From Lachnospiraceae bacterium (GTDB lineage: Bacteria > Bacillota > Clostridia > Lachnospirales > Lachnospiraceae): a stretch of 57,399 bases of DNA. Every line of letters starts with the position of its first letter. The first letter of the stretch is position 1. Positions 51,524-57,399 of this stretch are shown here, piece after piece. The notes below the pieces were generated by a model. It worked only from the letters and a program-made list of their open reading frames with translations. It did no database searches and was not told where the DNA came from. Location: the NCBI GenBank assembly GCA_016297945.1, contig JAEDFR010000007.1:1-57399 (forward strand), given 5' to 3'. Both the position numbers and the translations under genes were made by a program.

Positions 51524-51892
51524 TTATTTTTTCTTGTTTGCTACGGTTCTCTTCGGACCTTTTCTTGTTCTTGCATTGGTCTTAGTCTTCTGACCACGAA
51601 CAGGAAGTCCTTTTCTGTGACGGATACCTCTGTAGCATCCGATTTCCTGTAATCTCTTGATGTTTAAAGCGATTTCTCTTCTTAAATCACCTTCTACAGT
51701 CTGTGTTGCATCAATTACTTCACTGATTCTTTTAACTTCTTCATCTGTTAAATCTCTGCAACGAGTGTCAGGATTCACATTTGCTTCTGCTAAAATACGA
51801 TTAGAACTTACTCTACCAATACCATAGATGTAAGTTAAACCGATCTCAACACGTTTGTCTCTGGGTAAGTCTACACCTGCAATACGAGCCAT
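51524..51892 (-). CDS. rpsM: 30S ribosomal protein S13
   Basis: 122 aa; MARIAGVDLPRDKRVEIGLTYIYGIG and RGIRHRKGLPVRGQKTKTNARTRKGP are diagnostic. GGAGGAATTTTTAAA precedes the ATG. Confidence 0.97.
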   Translation of the reverse strand: MARIAGVDLPRDKRVEIGLTYIYGIGRVSSNRILAEANVNPDTRCRDLTDEEVKRISEVIDATQTVEGDLRREIALNIKRLQEIGCYRGIRHRKGLPVRGQKTKTNARTRKGPKRTVANKKK

Positions 51893-52165
51893 TTTAAAAA
51901 TTCCTCCATTTGTTTACTTGTTGCAACTTTTTATAAAATTGCAAGCAGATACTAATTGATTGGGGGATGCACAATATCCCCAACCGGGTAAATACCCGAT
52001 CTTTCCGATACTAAAGGTTGTCTTCTCGGTATCAATAAGTAATCTCCCGTAGGCTCATCTACGTTCAATTATCTTAATCGTACACATCCCGATGACGGCG
52101 GTCTGTGTACTTCAGCCGCTTTCTTTGATTCCTAAAAGCTCCACGTCTGGTCTGTTAATTGTGGA
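51893..52165 (-). promoter_or_regulatory. Unusually long, structured spacer between rpmJ and rpsM
   Basis: 273 bp with no ORF inside an otherwise compact ribosomal operon. It holds several stems: GGGGAT/ATCCCC (51963-51981), CGGGT/ACCCG (51985-51998), GATAC/GTATC (52007-52032) and CGTAG/CTACG-type pairing (about 52048-52063). No clear T-run. Probably an mRNA-level control region or an internal promoter leader for the alpha operon. Confidence 0.55.
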
Positions 52166-52279
52166 TTATCCCTGTACCTGTTTGTGCTTGGGATTTTCAC
52201 AGATAATTCTGATTTTCCCTTTTCTTTTAATTACTTTGCATTTTTCGCAAATCGGTTTTACTGATGATCTAACTTTCAC
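52166..52279 (-). CDS. rpmJ: 50S ribosomal protein L36
   Basis: 37 aa, too short for most ORF lists. Starts with GTG at 52279 (GGAGGGTTTAAC upstream): KVRSSVKPICEKCKVIKRKG then RIICENPKHKQVQG. The zinc ligands C-x2-C, C and H are present, so this is the zinc-binding (C+) form. Lies between infA and rpsM as expected. Confidence 0.96.
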   Translation of the reverse strand: MKVRSSVKPICEKCKVIKRKGKIRIICENPKHKQVQG

Positions 52280-52417
52280 GTTAAACCCTCCTTTCACAAA
52301 AAGACCATTTTGTATTATAGCATTAAGGCATAGCAATGGCAAGAACTTTTTTTAACTTGTCGTTTTTCTTATCATTTTTCTTCATGCCGGCTTGCTGCCA
52401 AAGCCACAATCATTGTT

Positions 52418-52636
52418 TTATTTATCTCTCCAGATGATTCTTCCTTTTGATAAATCATAAGGGGATAATTCCAAGGTTACTTTGTCTCCGGGTAAGATAC
52501 GGATGAAGTTCTGTCTTAACTTTCCACTGATGTGGGCCAAAACCTTGTGTCCGTTTTCCAACTCTACCTGAAACATGGTGTTGGGTAACTTTTCAACTAC
52601 TGTTCCTTCAATTTCGATTACATCTGCTTTTGACAT
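52418..52636 (-). CDS. infA: Translation initiation factor IF-1
   Basis: 72 aa S1-like OB-fold protein (MSKADVIEIEGTVVEKLPNT, then GKLRQNFIRILPGDKVTLEL). The ATG at 52636 overlaps the stop of the KOW gene (TAATATG), with GGAGGT inside that gene's last codons; translational coupling is likely. Confidence 0.97.
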   Translation of the reverse strand: MSKADVIEIEGTVVEKLPNTMFQVELENGHKVLAHISGKLRQNFIRILPGDKVTLELSPYDLSKGRIIWRDK

Positions 52637-52637
52637 A

Positions 52638-52913
52638 TTATACCTCCGCATTATTCATGTGTTGCCAAAATAGTTTCATTGTTCTTTTTATTTCATGATC
52701 GTACAATTTCTCACCACGCTGCAGTTTTTCTGCAATCTCCTGTGTGGAATACTTTTGATTGATCTGAACATGCTTCATTGATTTTTTCTTTGGATTTGCC
52801 AGTGTTTTTAATTCTCCGTCTGCCAGATAAACAAATCCGTTTTCTTCCTTTATAATGATGTAGGCATGGCCCTTATCATGTCCGGTCATTGCCACCGCTA
52901 TCTTACCGATCAT
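52638..52913 (-). CDS. KOW-domain RNA-binding protein
   Basis: 91 aa. N-terminal KOW/L14e-like SH3 fold (IGKIAVAMTGHDKGHAYIII, GFVYLADGELKTLANPKKKS) and a helical basic C-terminus. It is found between map and infA in many Clostridia and is presumed ribosome- or RNA-associated; exact role unknown. Confidence 0.82.
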   Translation of the reverse strand: MIGKIAVAMTGHDKGHAYIIIKEENGFVYLADGELKTLANPKKKSMKHVQINQKYSTQEIAEKLQRGEKLYDHEIKRTMKLFWQHMNNAEV

Positions 52914-52924
52914 ATCATTTCCTC

Positions 52925-53680
52925 TTAATATAATGTAAGAATATCCGGTTCTCCGTCGGGCATGATCAGAATGGTATTTTCGTAATGTGCCGAAATACTT
53001 CGATCTGCCGAAGCAACCGTCCAGTCATCATCCAGCCAGTCGACATCTCCGGTTCCTAAATTGATCATTGGCTCTACAGCCAGTGTCATTCCTGCACAAA
53101 GCCGAATACCTCGCTTTTTCATTGCATAATTCGGAACCTGTGGATCTTCATGAAGATGTGTTCCAATTCCATGTCCGACTAAATCCCTTACAATACCGTA
53201 TCCGAACTGACTGATATATGAAGCAATGGCATTGGATATATCATGTAAATGATTTCCATTCTTTGCCATTTTTATACCTTCAAAAAAGCTTTGTTTGGTC
53301 CGTTCCATCAATAAAGTGGCTTCTTCGCTGACCTTTCCTACCGGAAAAGTTCTTGCCATATCGGAATGATATCCTTTATAAATCAATCCTGCATCCAGGC
53401 TGATAATATCGCCTTCTTTTAAGATCGTACTTTTTTTCGGGATGCCGTGTACAACCTCTTCATTTACGGAAGTACATATGGAAGCAGGATAGCCATTATA
53501 ATTTAAAAAGTTTGGAACACATCCATGCGCCCGGATCAATTTGTCACCAAGCTCATTGATTTCCATTGTGGATATTCCCGGCTTAATTGCCTGCTCTAAG
53601 TTGTAAAAGACATCGGCTAACAATTTGCACGACTCTCGCATAAGTTCAATTTCTCTTGCAGATTTAATTGAAACAGCCAT
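52925..53680 (-). CDS. map: Methionine aminopeptidase, type I
   Basis: 251 aa. Removes N-terminal Met from new proteins. Metal ligands in SLDAGLIYKGYHSDMART (two Asp), GHGIGTHLHEDPQVPN (His), LAVEPMINLG (Glu) and HYENTILIM (Glu). Follows adk with a 2-bp gap. Confidence 0.97.
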   Translation of the reverse strand: MAVSIKSAREIELMRESCKLLADVFYNLEQAIKPGISTMEINELGDKLIRAHGCVPNFLNYNGYPASICTSVNEEVVHGIPKKSTILKEGDIISLDAGLIYKGYHSDMARTFPVGKVSEEATLLMERTKQSFFEGIKMAKNGNHLHDISNAIASYISQFGYGIVRDLVGHGIGTHLHEDPQVPNYAMKKRGIRLCAGMTLAVEPMINLGTGDVDWLDDDWTVASADRSISAHYENTILIMPDGEPDILTLY

Positions 53681-53682
53681 TT

Positions 53683-54327
53683 TTATTCTCCCAAAATTTC
53701 AACAATGGCAGCAAAAACATCTTTCATGTCCACTGTTCCGTCTACACTCTTTAACACACCTTTTGCTTCATAGAAGTCGATTAAAGGCTGTGTCTGTTCA
53801 TGATATACGTTTAAGCGGTTCTTTACGGTTTCCGGCTGGTCGTCATCGCGGATGATCAGTTCCTTGCCGCACACATCGCAAATGCCTTCTGTCTTAGGAG
53901 CATTGTATACAACATGATATGTTGCACCACAGGCTACACATGCACGTCTTCCGCCCATACGGTTGATGATGTTTTCATCCGGAACATCTACGTTTACTGC
54001 GTAATCAATTTTATCACCCAGCTTTGTCAATGCTTCATCCAGAACATTTGCCTGAGGAATGGTTCTTGGAAATCCATCCAGAACATAACCGTTTTTGCAA
54101 TCATCCTGGGCAACACGGTCCAATAAAATTTTAACCGTCAATTCATCGGGAACCAGTTTTCCCTGATCCATATATTGTTTCGCTTCCTTACCAAGCTCTG
54201 TACCGTTTTTGATATTTGCTCTGAAAATATCACCGGTAGAAACATGGGGGATACCGTATTTTTCTGCAATCATTTTGGCCTGTGTACCTTTTCCGGCACC
54301 GGGCGCACCTAACATAACAATTTTCAT
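53683..54327 (-). CDS. adk: Adenylate kinase
   Basis: 214 aa from the ATG at 54327 (GGAGGTTTCAG upstream). P-loop GAPGAGKGTQ, DGFPRT and a LID with four Cys (CVACGATYH and CDVCGKEL) that form the structural zinc site of Gram-positive Adk. Balances AMP/ADP/ATP. Located in the spc operon after secY, as usual. Confidence 0.97.
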   Translation of the reverse strand: MKIVMLGAPGAGKGTQAKMIAEKYGIPHVSTGDIFRANIKNGTELGKEAKQYMDQGKLVPDELTVKILLDRVAQDDCKNGYVLDGFPRTIPQANVLDEALTKLGDKIDYAVNVDVPDENIINRMGGRRACVACGATYHVVYNAPKTEGICDVCGKELIIRDDDQPETVKNRLNVYHEQTQPLIDFYEAKGVLKSVDGTVDMKDVFAAIVEILGE

Positions 54328-54403
54328 CTGAAACCTCCGCGCTGAATACGCAAGCATGGGACATGACGGTAAACCGCCTGCCCCAAATTGCGTTTTTCAT
54401 ATT

Positions 54404-55723
54404 CTAGTCATTTAAGAACCCTTTGTAATTTCTTACCAAAAGCATGGCTTCAATCTGTTTGATTGTCTCTAAAACAACACTTACGATAATGATTAAGCTT
54501 GTTCCGCCAAAGGAAACGCTTGCACCGAACACTCCGTTAAATACATAAGGAATGACGGCGATAATAAGCAGTCCGCATGCTCCGATAAAAATAATATATT
54601 TCAGAATTCTGTTTAAATATTCGGTCGTGGGCTTACCGGGTCTGATACCCGGGATAAATCCACCTGATTTTTTAATGTTGTTTGACACCTCTAAAGGATT
54701 AAATGTAATGGATGTATAGAAGTAAGCAAAGAAGATTACCAATAATACATACACAAGCAATCCAATGGAATAAATCGGTGTACTCGGTTTGCACCAGTTA
54801 TTGGAATTCAAACCTTTTAAAATTTCGCCCCAAACACCTTGTCCCTGTACATTGAGTAACTGACAGATGACAATGGGGAACTCCATCAGAGATGAAGCAA
54901 AGATAATCGGGATAACGCCGGCTGTATTAATCTTTAAAGGAATCACGGAGCTCTGTCCGCCAACAGTACGTCTTCCCTGTATTTTTTTTGCGTATTGAAC
55001 CGGAATTTTACGAATACCGCCATTTAAAATAACAACGATAACAACCATTCCCAATACCACAGCAATAATTACAACTGCAGCAACTACGCCTAATGCAATC
55101 GTAGAAGCACCTTTTACGAACTGATCGAATAAGTTGGCAAAATCACTGGGCAGTCTGGAAATGATATTGATAATCAAAACGATGGAAATACCGTTTCCGA
55201 CACCTTTTTCGGTAATTCGTTCACCAACCCACATAAGAAACGCGCTACCTGCTGTCAAAGCAGCGATAACAACGATATAATCAACAACTTCTACATCGCC
55301 CTGCAATAAGCCCTGATTACCAAATCCGATAGCCATGGCAGAAGATTCAATCAATGCCAGACCAACCGTTACATAACGGGTAATCGCCTGAATTTTTTTA
55401 CGTCCATCTTCACCGTCTTTTTGCATCTCTTCCAATTTCGGAATTGCGATGGTCAAAAGCTGCATAATAATGGAAGATGTAATATAGGGGGTAATATTCA
55501 ATGCCAGTACCGACATTCTTAAAAAAGAACCTCCGGTAAAAGCATCAAAAAAGCCAAAAGTACCTGCGGTCTGCTGTTCAAACCACTGAGCGAAAAACTC
55601 TCTGTTTACACCCGGGACGGGTAGTTGGCATCCAAAACGGATGACAACTAACATCACGAATGTAAAAAGCAGTCTGTTACGAACCTCTTTTACTTTAAAG
55701 GCATTGGTTAAGGTTTTAAACAT
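54404..55723 (-). CDS. secY: Preprotein translocase channel SecY
   Basis: 439 aa with ten membrane helices. RNRLLFTFVMLVVIRFGCQLPVPGV, FDAFTGGSFLRMSVLALNITPYI and the cytoplasmic loops GVIPIIFASSLMEFP and GGFIPGIRPGKPT (C5) are typical. Works with SecA, encoded at 9.5-12.1 kb. Its start overlaps the rplO stop. Confidence 0.97.
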   Translation of the reverse strand: MFKTLTNAFKVKEVRNRLLFTFVMLVVIRFGCQLPVPGVNREFFAQWFEQQTAGTFGFFDAFTGGSFLRMSVLALNITPYITSSIIMQLLTIAIPKLEEMQKDGEDGRKKIQAITRYVTVGLALIESSAMAIGFGNQGLLQGDVEVVDYIVVIAALTAGSAFLMWVGERITEKGVGNGISIVLIINIISRLPSDFANLFDQFVKGASTIALGVVAAVVIIAVVLGMVVIVVILNGGIRKIPVQYAKKIQGRRTVGGQSSVIPLKINTAGVIPIIFASSLMEFPIVICQLLNVQGQGVWGEILKGLNSNNWCKPSTPIYSIGLLVYVLLVIFFAYFYTSITFNPLEVSNNIKKSGGFIPGIRPGKPTTEYLNRILKYIIFIGACGLLIIAVIPYVFNGVFGASVSFGGTSLIIIVSVVLETIKQIEAMLLVRNYKGFLND

Positions 55724-56166
55724 TAAATCACCTCTGCTGTTCCACCAACTGCTTCAATCTTAGCTTTTGCTGCTTCACTGTAAGCATTTACTTTAACTGT
55801 AAGCTTCTTGGTAATTTCTCCGTTTCCGAGAATCTTAACTCCGTCTTTTGCTGCATCGATAATACCTGCCTTGATTAATGCTTCAACATCAACGGTAGCA
55901 CCATCTTCAAATTTCTTATCCAATACAGATAAGTTGATTGCAACGATTTCTTTTGAATTTCTATTTTTGAAGCCTCTCTTAGGGATTCTTCTGTATAACG
56001 GCATCTGTCCGCCTTCGAAACCAATTCTGGGTGCTCCAGAACGGGCTTTCTGACCTTTATGTCCTTTGCCGGCTGTCTTTCCGTTACCAGATCCATGTCC
56101 ACGGCCTCTTCTAAAATTATCACTGTGTTTAGAGCCTTCAGCAGGTCTTAAATTTGATAATTCCAT
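55723..56166 (-). CDS. rplO: 50S ribosomal protein L15
   Basis: 147 aa from the ATG at 56166 (AGGAGGTACGATC upstream). GRGHGSGNGKTAGKGHKGQKARSG and GFEGGQMPLYRRIPKRGF are diagnostic. Confidence 0.97.
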   Translation of the reverse strand: MELSNLRPAEGSKHSDNFRRGRGHGSGNGKTAGKGHKGQKARSGAPRIGFEGGQMPLYRRIPKRGFKNRNSKEIVAINLSVLDKKFEDGATVDVEALIKAGIIDAAKDGVKILGNGEITKKLTVKVNAYSEAAKAKIEAVGGTAEVI

Positions 56167-56190
56167 GATCGTACCTCCTTTAGGAATCAA

Positions 56191-56376
56191 TTATGCTTCT
56201 TCAACTTTTACTAAGTGTTTTACCTGATTAACCATACCTCTTACAGCATCGTTATCGGGTAATTCAACGGTCTTGTTAACTTTCTTTAATCCTAAAGCGG
56301 TAACTGTTGCTCTGTGTTTAGGAATAGCACCGATCGGGGATTTTACTAAAGTTACTTTAATTTTTTTATCTGCCAT
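56191..56376 (-). CDS. rpmD: 50S ribosomal protein L30
   Basis: 61 aa; KVTLVKSPIGAIPKHRATVTALGLKKVNKTVE matches L30. 13 bp after rpsE, 24 bp before rplO. Confidence 0.96.
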   Translation of the reverse strand: MADKKIKVTLVKSPIGAIPKHRATVTALGLKKVNKTVELPDNDAVRGMVNQVKHLVKVEEA

Positions 56377-56389
56377 TTTTACTTCCTCC

Positions 56390-56899
56390 TTATGCCATGA
56401 TCTCGCTTACTGCTTTACCACGGTTTTTAGCTACTTCTTCAGGAGTCTTTAACTGGCTTAAGCCTTCGATTGTAGCAAGTACAACGTTCTGCTTATTGTT
56501 GGAACCTAAAGATTTTGTACGAATATTCTTGATGCCTGCAAGTTCGCAAACGTTACGTGCGGGACCGCCGGCGATAACACCTGTACCTTCGGGAGCTTTC
56601 TTCAAAAGCACGGTAGCACTTCCGAATTTACCGTAGATATCATGTGTAATACTGTTGTTTTCATCTAATGCAACAGATACAAGTCTCTTTGTTGCGTCTT
56701 CTTTTCCTTTACGGATTGCTTCCGGAATTTCAGTAGCTTTTCCAAGACCTGCACCAACGTGTCCGTTGCCGTCACCTACAACAACAAGTGCTGTAAAACG
56801 CATGTTACGACCACCTTTTACTACTTTTGTTACACGTTTGATGGAAACAACTTTTTCTGTAAGCTCTAAATTGCTTGTATCGATAATTGTTCGTTTCAT
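56390..56899 (-). CDS. rpsE: 30S ribosomal protein S5
   Basis: 169 aa; VVSIKRVTKVVKGGRNMRFTALVVVGDGNGHVG and GARNVCELAGIKNI-type core (GGPARNVCELAGIKNIRTKSLGS). Contains the GKA-x-E RNA-contact helix. Normal place after rplR. Confidence 0.97.
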   Translation of the reverse strand: MKRTIIDTSNLELTEKVVSIKRVTKVVKGGRNMRFTALVVVGDGNGHVGAGLGKATEIPEAIRKGKEDATKRLVSVALDENNSITHDIYGKFGSATVLLKKAPEGTGVIAGGPARNVCELAGIKNIRTKSLGSNNKQNVVLATIEGLSQLKTPEEVAKNRGKAVSEIMA

Positions 56900-56917
56900 T
56901 TAAGTCTGTCTCCCTTC

Positions 56918-57286
56918 CTAAAATTCCAAACCGGCTTCTCTGGCTGCGTCAGCCAAAGCTGCGATTTTACCTGTATATACAAATCCACCTCTGTCAAAAA
57001 CAACTGTTTTGATGCCTTTTTCAAGAGCTTTCTTTGCGATTACTGTTCCTAAATATGCTGCTGCTTCAACGTCATTGGTTTTCTTTAATTCAGCTTTTAC
57101 ATCTTTTTCAAGAGTAGAAGCAGAAACTAATGTATGACCTACTGTGTCGTCGATAATTTGAGCATACATATGATTATTACTTCTGAAAACAGCCAAACGA
57201 GGTCTTTCAGATGTTCCGTTTAAAGAAAAACGCATTCTTTTATGTTTTTTAACACGAATTTCACTTCTTGATTCTTTATTAACCAT
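56918..57286 (-). CDS. rplR: 50S ribosomal protein L18
   Basis: 122 aa; RLAVFRSNNHMYAQIIDD and VFDRGGFVYTGKIAALADAAREAGLEF identify L18, a 5S rRNA-binding protein. 19 bp after rplF. Confidence 0.97.
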   Translation of the reverse strand: MVNKESRSEIRVKKHKRMRFSLNGTSERPRLAVFRSNNHMYAQIIDDTVGHTLVSASTLEKDVKAELKKTNDVEAAAYLGTVIAKKALEKGIKTVVFDRGGFVYTGKIAALADAAREAGLEF

Positions 57287-57305
57287 TTTTCACACTCTCC
57301 TTATC

Positions 57306-57399
57306 TTATTTCTTACCGGTCTTACCGACTTTACGTCTGATCACTTCATCAGCATACTTAATACCTTTACCTTTATAAGGTTCAGGTCTTCTCTTATCT
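57306..57399 (-). CDS. rplF: 50S ribosomal protein L6, C-terminal part (runs off the window)
   Basis: The last 30 codons read DKRRPEPYKGKGIKYADEVI and RRKVGKTGKK then TAA, the conserved C-terminal end of L6. The start lies beyond 57399. Confidence 0.93.
   Translation of the reverse strand, partial: DKRRPEPYKGKGIKYADEVIRRKVGKTGKK

Overview
The window looks like chromosomal DNA of a low-GC anaerobic Firmicute, most likely a butyrate-forming Lachnospiraceae (Butyrivibrio / Coprococcus / Roseburia type). The evidence is a complete acetyl-CoA-to-butyrate route, the Clostridia-type secY-adk-map-KOW-infA-rpmJ-rpsM-rpsK-rpsD-rpoA-rplQ order, the EcfA1-EcfA2-EcfT-TruA-L13-S9 block and an L17 with a long internal insertion. 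No rRNA, tRNA, CRISPR array, prophage or transposase gene was recognised. Family names come from reading the translations by eye, without database searches.

Layout. 0-5 kb: riboflavin ECF S component (ribU) behind an FMN riboswitch with its own terminator, a CbxX/CfxQ-type AAA+ ATPase and tex. 5-8.4 kb: a decayed GH9 cellulase, then small membrane and HExxH proteins around a cloverleaf-like intergenic element. 8.4-14.4 kb: prfB and secA, divergent from ptb-buk, the phosphotransbutyrylase/butyrate kinase pair. 14.9-21 kb: envelope genes (lipase-like membrane hydrolase, SGNH + MBOAT O-acyltransferase pair, YbaK, rhomboid, DUF218). 21.5-28 kb: thl-crt-hbd-bcd-etfB-etfA, the core of butyrate synthesis, behind a strong promoter with a candidate Rex site. 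28-36 kb: wall and hibernation genes (M23 peptidase, long HPF, NlpC/P60 with SH3 domains, a GH3-GH25 fusion) plus an SDR reductase and an NrnA-like phosphodiesterase. 36-41 kb: solitary M.HinfI/CcrM-like methyltransferase, orphan pilin, GH13 enzyme, a rearrangement scar of two gene fragments and a DUF4160/DUF2442 pair. 41-57.4 kb: rpsI-rplM, truA, ecfT-ecfA2-ecfA1, an M15 peptidase, coaX between two gene remnants, and the spc/alpha ribosomal operon from rplQ back to a partial rplF.

How the parts connect. Thl, Crt, Hbd and Bcd-EtfBA turn two acetyl-CoA into butyryl-CoA; Ptb and Buk then release butyrate with ATP gain, so the whole route is encoded within about 16 kb in two transcription units. 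RibU would be powered by the EcfA1/A2/T module at 43-46 kb, and the riboflavin it brings in supplies the FAD needed by Bcd and Etf. Several enzymes target peptidoglycan (NlpC/P60, M23, M15, GH3-GH25), and one has a WalR-like box by its promoter.

Two patterns stand out. First, at least five genes are remnants carrying internal deletions, frameshifts or nonsense codons: GH9, acyl-CoA synthetase, TetR, coaB and an ECF S component. Second, five intergenic gaps (near 4.9, 6.9, 14.6, 21.3 and 33.8 kb) hold long, mostly multi-branched inverted repeats of about 85-225 bp with no terminator U-tract. These may be mobile or structured-RNA elements and are the best candidates here for something undescribed.
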